Below are positions 16,959-26,285 of a stretch of DNA of 64,000 nucleotides, piece by piece (within the stretch, counting starts at the first letter, position 1; each line of letters starts with the position of its first letter). The notes below the pieces were generated by a model. That model searched no databases, was not told the DNA's origin, and saw only the letters and a list, made by a program, of their open reading frames with translations. Both the position numbers and the translations under genes were made by a program. This DNA is from Spirochaetota bacterium (GTDB taxonomy: Bacteria; Spirochaetota; Spirochaetia; Treponematales; Treponemataceae), in assembly GCA_016285185.1 (NCBI GenBank), contig JAEEQG010000173.1, forward strand, positions 1 to 64,000, in the 5' to 3' direction.

Positions 16959-18623
16959 ATGAACTGTGAAAAAAAATGCGTATATGTGATAGGACACAGA
17001 AATCCCGATACGGATTCTGTTGTTTCCGCGGCGGCGCTTGCTGATTTGCGCAGAAATCTGGGTTGCAGCAATTATGTTGCGGCCCGTGCTGGAAAAGTCA
17101 ATCCTCAAACAGAGTATATTTTTAACCGTTTTAAGGTCCCTGTTCCTGAATATGTGCCGGATCTTATTCCTAAAGTAGGCTATTACATGCCGGATGCCTG
17201 CGATACGGTAAACTGCCAGACTTCGTTGTGGAATGCCATAGGAAAAATGGAAAACTGCAACAGCAAAGTTTTGCCTGTCGTGGATGATGACGGAACTTAC
17301 CATTCTCTTCTGCACTATAATGCCTTTGCGCAGAATGTTCTTAAAATTCTTGATCCCGAATCTGAGTCGGCGCTTATTACAAGCATTAAACTTATACGCG
17401 ATACTCTTAATGCGCAGCCGCTTGTCATCGATAACGAAGAAGAACTTTTCCGCAGTTCTGTACTTGTTACGGCTTCACAGTTTGATACATTCAAAAAGAT
17501 GCTTGACGTACACATGCCTGAAAATATCATTGTAATAACAGGTGACAGAAAAGATGTTCAGGAATACTGCATTGAAAAAAAGATAAGGGCGATTGTCATT
17601 TCTTCCGGTCTGATGATGGACAAGGATTTGAGGGCAAAAGCCGAAAAAGCGCATACTTCTGTTTTAATTAGTCCGTATGATACAGCTTCTACGGCTATGT
17701 TCATCGTTTATGCCACACCCGTATCGGTTATGGCAGACAAGACAATAAAATCGGTAAAGGCGACTGATTTTGTCCGAACAATACGCTATCAGCTTTCGTG
17801 TTCACCCAGTCGGAGTCTGCCTGTTACGGATGACGATAACAGAATTGTTGGTGTTATTTCGGAAACGGATTTGCTGCAGGAAGCAAACATAGATGTTGCT
17901 CTCGTGGATCATAACGAAATGACACAGGCTGTCGAAGGTATAGAAAACTACCGGATTCTGGAAGTGATAGACCATCACAGGCTCGGTTATCTTTCTACCC
18001 GTAATCCGATAACTTTTATAAACAAACCGGTTGGAGCAACTTCCACAATTATTACGAACATGTACCGTGAAAACCATGTGCCTCTTACAAGAGAAATAGC
18101 TTCGATTCTTTTGTGCGGTATTCTTGCTGATACACTTACTCTGCAATCTTCAACAACGACTGATATTGATCGTGAAACTGCCGAATATTTGTCAAACATA
18201 ACAAATCTTGACATAGTGCAACTTGGTTCCGATATAGCTCTTGCAGCCTGCCATGTAAGCGGACGCAGCGCATCCGATGTAATCCATCAGGATATGAAGG
18301 AATACACCGAGAATGATTTTAAATTCTCTGTAAGTCAGATTGAGGTCGATAATACAAATGAGATAATCGGAAGAAAACAAGAATTTCTTGCCGAACTCGA
18401 AATTGAACGTCGTGCTTTGAAAGGCTTGTTCTGTTCTTTGATGGTAACGGATATAACAAGACTTACAAGTGTGATGCTTGTTGCGTGTGATCCGGTTTTT
18501 CTGCCTGTGCTGGGTTTCCCAAAATTAGAAGATTCTGTGTATGTTCTTAAAGATATTGTTTCGCGAAAAAAACAGCTCATTCCTTTGTTGACGGAACAGA
18601 TTGCAAAATTAGGTGAAAAATAA
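16959..18623 (+). CDS. ppaC: Manganese-dependent inorganic pyrophosphatase with CBS and DRTGG domains
   Basis: 554-aa family II pyrophosphatase, splitting PPi to phosphate in the cytoplasm. The DHH domain begins with GHRNPDTDSVVSAAALA, and EVIDHHRLG is the DHH signature near residue 335. The C-terminal DHHA2 domain contains SRKKQLIPLL. Between the metal motifs lie CBS segments (DTVNCQTSLWNAI, PSRSLPVTDDDNRIVGVISE) flanking a DRTGG-like domain (IIVITGDRKDVQEYCIE). Such CBS-DRTGG enzymes are regulated by adenine nucleotides. AGGATGAACA precedes the ATG. Confidence 0.93.
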   Translation: MNCEKKCVYVIGHRNPDTDSVVSAAALADLRRNLGCSNYVAARAGKVNPQTEYIFNRFKVPVPEYVPDLIPKVGYYMPDACDTVNCQTSLWNAIGKMENCNSKVLPVVDDDGTYHSLLHYNAFAQNVLKILDPESESALITSIKLIRDTLNAQPLVIDNEEELFRSSVLVTASQFDTFKKMLDVHMPENIIVITGDRKDVQEYCIEKKIRAIVISSGLMMDKDLRAKAEKAHTSVLISPYDTASTAMFIVYATPVSVMADKTIKSVKATDFVRTIRYQLSCSPSRSLPVTDDDNRIVGVISETDLLQEANIDVALVDHNEMTQAVEGIENYRILEVIDHHRLGYLSTRNPITFINKPVGATSTIITNMYRENHVPLTREIASILLCGILADTLTLQSSTTTDIDRETAEYLSNITNLDIVQLGSDIALAACHVSGRSASDVIHQDMKEYTENDFKFSVSQIEVDNTNEIIGRKQEFLAELEIERRALKGLFCSLMVTDITRLTSVMLVACDPVFLPVLGFPKLEDSVYVLKDIVSRKKQLIPLLTEQIAKLGEK

Positions 18624-18645
18624 TTGGAGTTTTTGGATATTTTGG

Positions 18646-18674
18646 TTGATTTTGTTTTAAATAGGTGATATACT
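18646..18674 (+). promoter_or_regulatory. Promoter of the DUF362 ferredoxin gene
   Basis: TTGATT, 17 bp, TATACT. The predicted transcription start is near 18681, about 14 nt upstream of the ATG at 18695. The track ORF start at 18665 lies inside this promoter and is unlikely. Confidence 0.6.
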
Positions 18675-18694
18675 ATCAGAGTGAGTTTGACAAA

Positions 18695-19819
18695 ATGACA
18701 AAAAATTCTGCTCTTTTGCGCTGTAATGATTATGAAGAGAATCGCGTCTATGAAACAATCCGGAAACTGATGGAGCTTGTTCCGCCTCCTGATGTTACCG
18801 GAAAAGTGCTGCTTTTAAAACCTAATATCCTTCAGCCTAAAAGTGCCGAATACGCAATTTGTACACATCCTTCCGTAGTAAAGGCGGCTGCTCGTGTTTT
18901 TTTTGAACGCGGCGCAAAACGTGTTCTTGTTGGAGAATCTCCTGCAACGGCTGGTTCACTGGCAGCGGCAAAAGCAAGCGGTATTTATGATGCAGTTATA
19001 GCAGCCGGTGCTGAATGGGTAAGTTTTGACAAAGCTGTGCCTGTAACATGCTCTGAAACCAAGCTTGTAAACAGTTTTAATTTTGCAGAGCCTTATACAC
19101 AGGCGGATATGGTAGTTTCCCTTTCAAAGCTTAAAACTCATCAGCTGCTTGCTTATACCGGTGCAATGAAAAATCTGTTTGGTTTGATGGTCGGTCTGCA
19201 AAAAGCCGAAACTCACTTTAGATTTCCGAATTCTAACGATTTTTCAGCATTTCTTACAGACATAAACGTAGCTGTAAAACCAGTATATGGTATTATGGAT
19301 GCGGTTGTTGCAATGGAAGGTCATGGTCCTGCAAACGGACATCCTGTTCATGTAGGCGTTTTAGGTGCATCGGACAATGTCCTTTCATTAGACTGGGCTT
19401 TTTCTTCGTTGGTAGGTTACAATCCTGAAACAATACCGAATCTTAAGGAAGCATTGACAAGAGGTATCTGGGGAACTGACCCTGAAGAATTCAAAACTGT
19501 AGGCGATGATTTTAAGTTGTTAAAGCCTAATGGTTTTAAAATCGTTAAAAATCCTTATGGGTCCGCAATATTAAAACCCAATATGCCTAAAGTGCTTCAT
19601 TGGCTGGCAAAGGTTTTATTTACAAAGATTCCTACGTTCAAAAAGGATGTCTGCATAAGATGCGGACATTGTGAAGAAATTTGCCCGGCGCATACAATAA
19701 AACTGGACAGAACACCCGACAATCCTATTCCGTACATTGACAAAAAGAAATGCATCCACTGTTACTGTTGTCATGAGATTTGTCCTGTAAACGCTATTAC
19801 CCTCAAGCATACAATCTAG
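18695..19819 (+). CDS. DUF362 protein with two C-terminal 4Fe-4S clusters
   Basis: 374-aa protein. The DUF362 domain covers about residues 15-300, with LLLKPNILQPKS, VLVGESPATAG, SLSKLKTHQLLAYTGAMKN and MDAVVAMEGHGPANGHPVHV. It ends in a bacterial-type ferredoxin with CIRCGHCEEICPAHTI and CIHCYCCHEICPVNAI. DUF362 proteins are uncharacterised iron-sulfur proteins common in anaerobes. The ATG at 18695 (MTKNSALL) is chosen because the longer track start overlaps the promoter. It lies between the pyrophosphatase and trpS genes with no obvious functional link. Confidence 0.87.
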   Translation: MTKNSALLRCNDYEENRVYETIRKLMELVPPPDVTGKVLLLKPNILQPKSAEYAICTHPSVVKAAARVFFERGAKRVLVGESPATAGSLAAAKASGIYDAVIAAGAEWVSFDKAVPVTCSETKLVNSFNFAEPYTQADMVVSLSKLKTHQLLAYTGAMKNLFGLMVGLQKAETHFRFPNSNDFSAFLTDINVAVKPVYGIMDAVVAMEGHGPANGHPVHVGVLGASDNVLSLDWAFSSLVGYNPETIPNLKEALTRGIWGTDPEEFKTVGDDFKLLKPNGFKIVKNPYGSAILKPNMPKVLHWLAKVLFTKIPTFKKDVCIRCGHCEEICPAHTIKLDRTPDNPIPYIDKKKCIHCYCCHEICPVNAITLKHTI

Positions 19820-19831
19820 TACTGCCTATAC

Positions 19832-19860
19832 TTTACCATAATCCTCTTTTTTGATATTCT
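19832..19860 (+). promoter_or_regulatory. Promoter of trpS
   Basis: TTTACC, 17 bp, TATTCT, ending 29 nt before the preferred ATG of trpS. A transcript starting near 19866 would include the CAGGAG ribosome-binding site. Confidence 0.5.
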
Positions 19861-19889
19861 GAGTGAAAACAGTACATCAGGAGTATTAT

Positions 19890-20975
19890 ATGGACGAGAT
19901 ATATAACGGTTCTTTTGAGGCAGCCCTTGAGAGAAGCAAAAAAATAGAAGAAGATCTTAAGGTAAATCCTTCCAAATATAGAGTTCTTACAGGTGACCGC
20001 CCGACAGGACGCCTTCACATAGGTCATTACTTTGGTTCACTTCAGAATCGTGTACGCCTTGCGGAAATGGGTGTTCCGACAATGATTCTTATTGCGGATT
20101 ATCAGGTTCTTACCGACCATGACGCTTATCAGGAAATCAGTCAGAATACAAAACAACTTTGTATAGACTATCTTGCTGCCGGAATAAACCCCGAAAAGCA
20201 GGATGTTATCATCTATCCGCACAGTTATGTACCGGAATGTAATCAGCTTATGATTCCGTTTTTAACGCTTGTTTCTAACGCGGAACTCAGCCGTAATCCT
20301 ACAGTAAAGGAAGAAATTGAATCTGCCGGCCTGAAGAACGTAAACGCAGGTATGTACACCTATCCTGTTCATCAGGCATGCGATATTCTGTTCTGCAAAG
20401 GAAACGTTGTTCCGGTAGGAAAAGACCAGCTCCCGCACCTTGAAATGACTCGTACGATTGCAGGTCGTTTTAACAAAAAATTCTGTGCAGATGCAGGAAA
20501 AGAACCGGTATTCCCGGAACCACAGGCTTTGCTTTCTAAAACACCGATGATTCTCGGTCTTGACGGCAGCCAGAAAATGTCTAAGAGCCGCGGTAATGCC
20601 ATTATGCTTTCCGCAACAGAAGATGAAACCGCAAAAATGATTAAGAAAGCTAAGACCGATGCAGACAGGAATATTACTTATGATCCTGTGAATCGCCCTG
20701 AAGTTGCAAACCTTATTATGCTTATCTCTCTTTGCACAGGCGAAGCTCCCGAAGCAATCGCTTCGCGCATCGGCGAAGGTGGCGGCGGAATGCTCAAGGC
20801 GCAGCTTACCGAAGCACTCAACGAAAAACTTCGTCCTCTCCGCGCAGAACGTGCAAGACTTGAAGCTGATCCAGAATACATATGCAAAGTTTTGACCGAA
20901 GGCGCTCAGAAAGCACGCGAAATCGGTATAAAAACACTGAACGAAGTACGCGAAGTAATGAACATGGTAATATGA
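19890..20975 (+). CDS. trpS: Tryptophanyl-tRNA synthetase
   Basis: 361-aa class I aminoacyl-tRNA synthetase charging tRNA-Trp. The HIGH motif is in TGRLHIGHYFGSL, and KMSKS is exact in GSQKMSKSRGN. The family's PVGKDQLPHLEMTR segment binds ATP and tryptophan. The track ORF begins at a GTG nine codons upstream, but the ATG at 19890 (MDEIYNGS) has GGAG seven bases before it and is preferred. Its stop overlaps the next start (ATGA). A standalone TrpB2 gene lies about 34 kb away. Confidence 0.96.
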   Translation: MDEIYNGSFEAALERSKKIEEDLKVNPSKYRVLTGDRPTGRLHIGHYFGSLQNRVRLAEMGVPTMILIADYQVLTDHDAYQEISQNTKQLCIDYLAAGINPEKQDVIIYPHSYVPECNQLMIPFLTLVSNAELSRNPTVKEEIESAGLKNVNAGMYTYPVHQACDILFCKGNVVPVGKDQLPHLEMTRTIAGRFNKKFCADAGKEPVFPEPQALLSKTPMILGLDGSQKMSKSRGNAIMLSATEDETAKMIKKAKTDADRNITYDPVNRPEVANLIMLISLCTGEAPEAIASRIGEGGGGMLKAQLTEALNEKLRPLRAERARLEADPEYICKVLTEGAQKAREIGIKTLNEVREVMNMVI

Positions 20976-22339
20976 AAAAACACTTCAACTTGAAGCATCT
21001 TTTTTGGATTGTTCCGCTTGTTCTGCTGATCGGTTGTTGTGCTGCCTTCGGGTTTTACACATACGGCCGTTATCTCCCTGTTGATGTGCCTGCCTTGACG
21101 GCAGAACAACAGGAACAGTTCTCTGCCTTTATTTCTGATAATTATAGTGAACCTCTTACAAGAAGCCTGCCTTATTCTGTAACACCGGCTTCTTTTTTTA
21201 TTTATGCAAAAGCAGGAATTATCATTGATGCTTCGAACGGTTGTGTCCTTTATGAAAAAAATGCGGATGACATAATTCCTCCTGCTTCGATGGCAAAAAT
21301 TGCGCTGATGTATGTGACATTCGAAGCCATCAATAATGGAGAAACCTCGCTGGATGCGGTAGTTGACCTTGTGCCCGAATCATGGGCAAGAAACGCCCCT
21401 TTGCAGTCTTCGATAATGGGACTTGGGCCTGATCAGATTGTAACACTCCACGAATTATTATTAGGTCTTTCCGTTGCGTCAGGAAACGACGCGGCAACGG
21501 CTATAGCCTGCCATATTTCCGGTTCTGTTGAAAAATTCTGCGAGAGGGAGAATGCGGAAATGGAAAAGCTGGGGCTTACGCATACCAGATTTGTGGATGC
21601 TTCGGGCTATAGCGAACTAAATCTTACAACCCCGCGTGAATTTGCAGCCCTTGCGCGTGTGTACATTGAACGCTATCCTGATGCGCTCAAAACCTACCAT
21701 TCAGCGGAATCTCTCACTTTCCCGACGGCGGCAAACTATCCGCCTGACTGGACCGGCAGGATAAATACCCGGACGATGTATGCAACAAACCGCCTTCTCG
21801 ATATTATAGAAGGCTGTGACGGCTTAAAGACAGGTTTTATCTATGAATCAGGCTACAACATTTCATTGACAGCCAAACGCGGAGATACAAGGTTTATTTC
21901 CGTTACCATGGGAGGTCCGGGAATAGGAACTGTACAGGGAAACAAGTACCGTGTCGCAGACGGCAAAAAACTTCAGGAATGGGCTTTTTCAAGTTTTAAA
22001 ACATATCACCCGGAAAAAACAAAGCCTGTACCTATAAAAGTATGGGGTGGAAAAACAGATTCATTGTTTGCTTGCGAAGCACAGTCTCATGCTCTTACTG
22101 TTCCTAATGTAAAAGAAGATGCCGTGTCATCGGTGAGCAAAAAGATTTTTGTAACAAAAGAGATTGCATCGCCTGTTGAATGCGGGGCAGTTCTCGGCAA
22201 GGTGCAGTATTCGGTGGACGGCATAATACTTGAAGAAATACCTATTGTCTCGGATAGAACTGTTGAAAATGGAAACTGGTTCAAGCGCACAGTTGACAAG
22301 CTTTCCAAAAAACTGATTGACACACTGAACAAAAAATAA
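20972..22339 (+). CDS. dacA: D-alanyl-D-alanine carboxypeptidase (PBP5/DacA type)
   Basis: 455-aa low-molecular-weight penicillin-binding protein trimming peptidoglycan stem peptides. An uncleaved or cleavable N-terminal hydrophobic helix (WIVPLVLLIGCCAAFGFY) precedes the catalytic domain. The three active-site motifs are in order: SMAK in PPASMAKIAL, SGN in VASGNDAAT, and KTG in DGLKTGFIYES. The 120-residue C-terminal region fits the PBP5-associated beta domain. The long track ORF begins inside trpS; the ATG at 20972, overlapping the trpS stop, puts the signal sequence at the N-terminus and is preferred. Confidence 0.92.
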   Translation: MKKHFNLKHLFWIVPLVLLIGCCAAFGFYTYGRYLPVDVPALTAEQQEQFSAFISDNYSEPLTRSLPYSVTPASFFIYAKAGIIIDASNGCVLYEKNADDIIPPASMAKIALMYVTFEAINNGETSLDAVVDLVPESWARNAPLQSSIMGLGPDQIVTLHELLLGLSVASGNDAATAIACHISGSVEKFCERENAEMEKLGLTHTRFVDASGYSELNLTTPREFAALARVYIERYPDALKTYHSAESLTFPTAANYPPDWTGRINTRTMYATNRLLDIIEGCDGLKTGFIYESGYNISLTAKRGDTRFISVTMGGPGIGTVQGNKYRVADGKKLQEWAFSSFKTYHPEKTKPVPIKVWGGKTDSLFACEAQSHALTVPNVKEDAVSSVSKKIFVTKEIASPVECGAVLGKVQYSVDGIILEEIPIVSDRTVENGNWFKRTVDKLSKKLIDTLNKK

Positions 22340-22345
22340 ATTCTT

Positions 22346-22374
22346 TTGCAATCTGCCAAAAAAACACTTATACT
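22346..22374 (+). promoter_or_regulatory. Predicted leaderless promoter of the DRTGG-PHP pair
   Basis: TTGCAA, 17 bp, TATACT, with the -10 box ending 6 nt before the ATG at 22381. No Shine-Dalgarno precedes the start. Confidence 0.65.
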
Positions 22375-22380
22375 ATCCTC

Positions 22381-22707
22381 ATGAAATTAAGTGAATTAAT
22401 TGAAGCTCTTTCGCTCGAAGTTGTTCTTGCAGGCGATGATTCAAGGGATTTGTCCGGCTGTTATACAGGCGATTTGCTCAGCGATGTGATGGGAAACGCT
22501 GATGACTGCGATCTCCTTGTTACAATACAGGCCCACCGGAATACCGTTGCCGTTGCCACACTCAAAGACTGTCCTGCAATAATAATCTGCAACGGCAGAC
22601 CTGTTCCCGACGATATGATAAAAGCCGCCGAGGGCGAAAAAATTGCTCTGCTCAGAACAAGCGAAAACCAATACACAATTTCAGGAAAGATATACAACCT
22701 TTTATGA
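22381..22707 (+). CDS. DRTGG-domain protein
   Basis: 108-aa cytoplasmic single-domain protein. MKLSELIEALSLEVVLAG, then GCYTGDLLSDVMGNA, CDLLVTIQAHRNTVAVATL and KDCPAIIICNGRPVPDDMI match the DRTGG fold also found inside the pyrophosphatase of this window. Freestanding DRTGG proteins in anaerobes often sit beside PHP-domain and iron-sulfur or hydrogenase-related genes. Here the partner is the PHP gene, overlapping by ATGA. A nucleotide-sensing regulatory role is plausible but unproven. Confidence 0.82.
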   Translation: MKLSELIEALSLEVVLAGDDSRDLSGCYTGDLLSDVMGNADDCDLLVTIQAHRNTVAVATLKDCPAIIICNGRPVPDDMIKAAEGEKIALLRTSENQYTISGKIYNLL

Positions 22708-23426
22708 TTTTAAAATCAGACTTTCATATACATTCCTGTGTATCGCCCTGCGGCGACTTGGAAATGTCGCCCATTGCCATTGCCGAAACTCTTGCACAAA
22801 AAGGCGTTCAGCTCGCAGCCCTTACCGACCACAACACGGCATTGAACTGTCCTGCTTTTGCGGCTGCCTGTAAAAAAAACGGAATAGCCTGTCTTTTCGG
22901 GATGGAAGTTCAGTCTGCAGAAGAAGTTCACATTCTTACGCTGTTCTCAGATTTGGACAAGGCTCTGGCGTTCGGGGAGGAAGTTTATTCGCTGCTGCCG
23001 GACATAAAGAACCTGCCCGAAAAAACAGGTGATCAGGTTTATGTTGATGAGGAAGAAAACATTCTGGGCGAAGTAGAAAAATACCTTATAACGTCTACCT
23101 CATGGCAGGTCGATGAAGTTGCCGCACATGCCCATAAAGCCGGTGGGATTGTTATTCCGGCGCATGTGGACAGGGCTGCTTTTTCGCTTTCAAGCCAGTT
23201 CGGCTTTATTCTTGACGGTGACTGGGATGCGATGGAAGTTGTGCGCATTCCTTCTGAAATGAACACCCTTGGCTATCCGCTTACAACATCGTCTGATGCA
23301 CATTATATAGAACACATCGCCCGCCGTCCGTTTGAACTGGATATTGGTTCAATGCCTCTTACAAACGACGACGGTACTGTAAATCTTGAAACAATACGAA
23401 AGGCTCTGCAGCTCCGTCCTCGTTAA
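22704..23426 (+). CDS. PHP-domain metal-dependent phosphoesterase
   Basis: 240-aa protein of the polymerase and histidinol phosphatase superfamily. Metal-binding motifs are in place: DFHIHSCVSP at the N-terminus, LTDHNTALN, VIPAHVDRA and SSDAHYIEHI. The order fits TrpH-like PHP phosphoesterases that act on nucleotides or phosphoesters. It overlaps the DRTGG gene by four bases, so both products are probably made from one leaderless transcript. The substrate is unknown. Confidence 0.88.
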   Translation: MILKSDFHIHSCVSPCGDLEMSPIAIAETLAQKGVQLAALTDHNTALNCPAFAAACKKNGIACLFGMEVQSAEEVHILTLFSDLDKALAFGEEVYSLLPDIKNLPEKTGDQVYVDEEENILGEVEKYLITSTSWQVDEVAAHAHKAGGIVIPAHVDRAAFSLSSQFGFILDGDWDAMEVVRIPSEMNTLGYPLTTSSDAHYIEHIARRPFELDIGSMPLTNDDGTVNLETIRKALQLRPR

Positions 23427-23449
23427 TCCAGTCTTTTATTGCAGATAGC

Positions 23450-23478
23450 TTGAAAATTCAGCGGTAAAAAAGTATTCT
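23450..23478 (+). promoter_or_regulatory. Predicted leaderless promoter of parC-like gene
   Basis: TTGAAA, 17 bp, TATTCT; the -10 ends 6 nt before the ATG at 23485. The intervening 6 nt repeat the sequence TATTCT. No Shine-Dalgarno is present. Confidence 0.65.
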
Positions 23479-23484
23479 TATTCT

Positions 23485-25440
23485 ATGGCTTATGTAAAAA
23501 AACTCTTTGACAAGAACTTTCTTGAATATGCTAGCTACGTTATCCGCGACAGAGCAATACCTGATTTGGAAGACGGACTCAAACCCGTTCAGCGCCGTGT
23601 TCTTCACACCCTGCTCGAAATTGACGACGGCAAATTCCACAAAGTAGCGAACGTAGTAGGGCAGTGCATGAAGTATCATCCGCACGGAGATGCTTCCATT
23701 GCAGGTGCGCTTGTTGTTCTTGCAAACAAAGATTTGTTCATAGACAAACAGGGAAACTTCGGCAACATTCTTACCGGCGACGAAGCTTCCGCCGCACGTT
23801 ATATTGAGTGCCGCATAAATCCCATTGCGCGCGATATTCTGTACAATCCTGACATAACCAAATTTGTTCCTTCTTACGACGGACGCAATATGGAACCTGT
23901 AGCGTTCCGCGCAAAGCTCCCGTTGTGTATAATCATGGGGGCGGAAGGCATTGCGGTTGGTATGTCTACAAGAATCTTAAGCCACAATATACGCGAAGTT
24001 ATAGAAGCCGAAAAAAACTGCCTCATGGGAAAACCATTCCAGCTTTATCCCGATTTTCAGACGGGCGGTCTTACTGATGTTTCGGAATACGAGGACGGCA
24101 AAGGCAAGATTGTTTCGCGCGTTAGAATGGATACAAGCGATCCCAAGCGCATTGTTATAACTGAACTTGCATACGGTTCTACAACCGAAAGTCTCATATC
24201 TTCACTGGAGAACGCCGCAAAACTCGGACGCATAAAAATCTCTTCCATTAATGATTACACAACTGACAAGGTAGAAATAGAAATTGTACTTCAGCGCGGT
24301 GTTTACGCAAAAGACGTTATAGAAGCTCTTTACGCGTTTACAGAATGTGAAGTTTCCGTTTCGCTAAATCTTTTGGTCATAAAGGACAATATGCCTGTCG
24401 TAATGACTGTTACTGAAGTTATTCAGCATCATGCAAAGCAGCTGGAGCAGATTCTTAAGGAAGAACTTGAGCTTGAGCGTCAGAATCTTACCGACAGACT
24501 GCATGCAAGAACGCTCGAAAGAATATTTGTAGAAGAACGCATATACAAAAAAATTGAAGAAATGAAAACAGCTGAAGCGGTTATTAAGGCTGTGATAGAC
24601 GGCTTTAAGCCCTTTCAAGCCGAATTAATCCGTCCTATTACAAAGGATGATGTTGAACGGCTTTTAAAAATCCCTATCCGCCGCATTTCTTTGTACGACA
24701 TAAACAAAAACCGGCAGGAAGTTAAAGAAATAAACGCCCGCCTCAAGGAAATAGCAAGACTGCTTAAAAACCTGACAGCTTATGCTGTTTCGTATTTGGA
24801 TACGCTCCTTGCAAAGCTTGACCCCGTAAAAACAAAACGCCGCACTGAGATTACCCGATTTGGCAAAATTGATGTGCGTGATGCTGTTAAACGCGATATT
24901 CCTTTGCGCTACGATGACAACACCGGCTATTTGGGTACAGGCGTTTCTTCCGGCAGGGAACTTATGCGCGTAGGTCCGTATGACCGCATATTCGTTCTGC
25001 GGCGGACCGGTGTTTACACAATATTCGACGTGCCGCAAAAGCTTTTTGTTGACAAAAATCTGTGGTACTGCGGCTCCGCCGAAAAAGATGTTCTTTCGCG
25101 GGTTATGTTTACAATAATCTACAGAGACCCTGCAACTCTTTATTGTTACATCAAAAAATGCAGGGTAGAGCAGTACATAATGAACCGCGATTATATTATC
25201 GTGCCGGACGGAATGGAAATTCTGCACGTTGATACGCGCTCAAGGTTCTCGTTTACGCTGCATTATGTGAAAAAGCCGCGTATAAAAATAGACAGGGAAG
25301 ATTTTACTTCCGCTGATTACGAAGAAAAAGGTGTAAAAGCCCAGGGTGTTCGTCTTGCTTCAAAAGAAACGGCAAAGATAGAAATTAAGGTCGAAAAGCC
25401 GGACATAAACCCGGAACAGCCTGAACTGGATCTGATATGA
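23485..25440 (+). CDS. parC: DNA topoisomerase IV subunit A-like protein
   Basis: 651-aa type IIA topoisomerase A subunit. The breakage-reunion domain is clear: YASYVIRDRAIPDLEDGLKP, QRRVLHTL, HPHGDASI, and the catalytic tyrosine in SAARYIECRINPI. GMSTRILSHN also fits. The C-terminal region after about residue 460 is short, and no GyrA box (QRRGGKG-like) was seen, so it is more like ParC than gyrase. E. coli ParC is about 750 aa, so the C-terminal beta-propeller is probably reduced. The parE partner is not adjacent; the next gene is a membrane protein overlapping by ATGA. Confidence 0.88.
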   Translation: MAYVKKLFDKNFLEYASYVIRDRAIPDLEDGLKPVQRRVLHTLLEIDDGKFHKVANVVGQCMKYHPHGDASIAGALVVLANKDLFIDKQGNFGNILTGDEASAARYIECRINPIARDILYNPDITKFVPSYDGRNMEPVAFRAKLPLCIIMGAEGIAVGMSTRILSHNIREVIEAEKNCLMGKPFQLYPDFQTGGLTDVSEYEDGKGKIVSRVRMDTSDPKRIVITELAYGSTTESLISSLENAAKLGRIKISSINDYTTDKVEIEIVLQRGVYAKDVIEALYAFTECEVSVSLNLLVIKDNMPVVMTVTEVIQHHAKQLEQILKEELELERQNLTDRLHARTLERIFVEERIYKKIEEMKTAEAVIKAVIDGFKPFQAELIRPITKDDVERLLKIPIRRISLYDINKNRQEVKEINARLKEIARLLKNLTAYAVSYLDTLLAKLDPVKTKRRTEITRFGKIDVRDAVKRDIPLRYDDNTGYLGTGVSSGRELMRVGPYDRIFVLRRTGVYTIFDVPQKLFVDKNLWYCGSAEKDVLSRVMFTIIYRDPATLYCYIKKCRVEQYIMNRDYIIVPDGMEILHVDTRSRFSFTLHYVKKPRIKIDREDFTSADYEEKGVKAQGVRLASKETAKIEIKVEKPDINPEQPELDLI

Positions 25441-26285
25441 GTTTGAATGACAATAATTTTGTTTGGCAGTGCCGGCAGATACTGGCCAAAAATTCTTTCA
25501 AAATTTATTTTTCGATAATAACTGTTTTTGTTATTTGGATTGTTACAATTTTCAGTGTTTATCTTCTGGCTTTCAGTTCGGGAAATATGCTTTCGGTTGC
25601 TCTGTTGTTTTTTGCTGGCTGGTTCTGCTCAATGGTTGTAGCTTTTTCGCTGATATACGGATATGACGTGCTTCTGCTGAAAATTGTTAAAAATGAGCAG
25701 GCAGTTTTGGGACACTTGTTTGAAGGTTTTAAGTGTTTGCGAAAGATGGTTAAGCCAGGATTGTTCTTTGGTGCAGTGTTCTTTGCACTTGCTGCGGCAG
25801 GTTCGATTATACTGGTAACGGTAAGAGGCGAACTGGCGCTGAACCCTGAGACCATGACGATTTCTGCGTACTTGATTTTAAGTATCTTTTTTGTTGTGTG
25901 TTTTTGGTATCTTTTTTTTCCTTTTGTGCTGAAAGACTCGTCCGACCGTCCGCTTTCAGCTCTTTTGGTAGAAAGCCGCAGACTTTTTAAGGGAAACAGA
26001 ATCGCTTTCCTGAAGAATTTTATTCTCTTTGCATGGAAAAGCCTTGGCATTTTCCTTTTTTCATACTCTTTTGTTATGTTCTGGAACGGAGAGGAAACCT
26101 CATTCATTTCGACTATGATGAGTTTTATAAGCTTTATAGGAACAATAAGTGCTTACGTAACAGTTGTAAAGTTTTTTCTTTTGGGTGCAGTGTTTTATCA
26201 CAGGCTAACCGCAGCGCCCGCTGAAACGGACGCCGCCGGTTCCTGTCTGTTGATTGAATCAGATGAACCGGAACAACAGTCTTAA
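25437..26285 (+). CDS. Multi-pass membrane protein of unknown function
   Basis: 282-aa hydrophobic protein with about six membrane helices, for example IYFSIITVFVIWIVTIFSVYL, MLSVALLFFAGWFCSMVVAF, LFFGAVFFALAAAGSIILV and LSIFFVVCFWYLFFPFVL (each quoted in part). No transporter or enzyme motif was recognised. The ATG overlaps the stop of the topoisomerase gene. Its stop overlaps that of the convergent phosphodiesterase gene by four bases. Confidence 0.75.
   Translation: MSLNDNNFVWQCRQILAKNSFKIYFSIITVFVIWIVTIFSVYLLAFSSGNMLSVALLFFAGWFCSMVVAFSLIYGYDVLLLKIVKNEQAVLGHLFEGFKCLRKMVKPGLFFGAVFFALAAAGSIILVTVRGELALNPETMTISAYLILSIFFVVCFWYLFFPFVLKDSSDRPLSALLVESRRLFKGNRIAFLKNFILFAWKSLGIFLFSYSFVMFWNGEETSFISTMMSFISFIGTISAYVTVVKFFLLGAVFYHRLTAAPAETDAAGSCLLIESDEPEQQS

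Noticed and set aside
18665-18694. Longer DUF362 start (GTG at 18665)
   Set aside because: It would place the start codon inside the TTGATT-17-TATACT promoter, upstream of the predicted transcription start.
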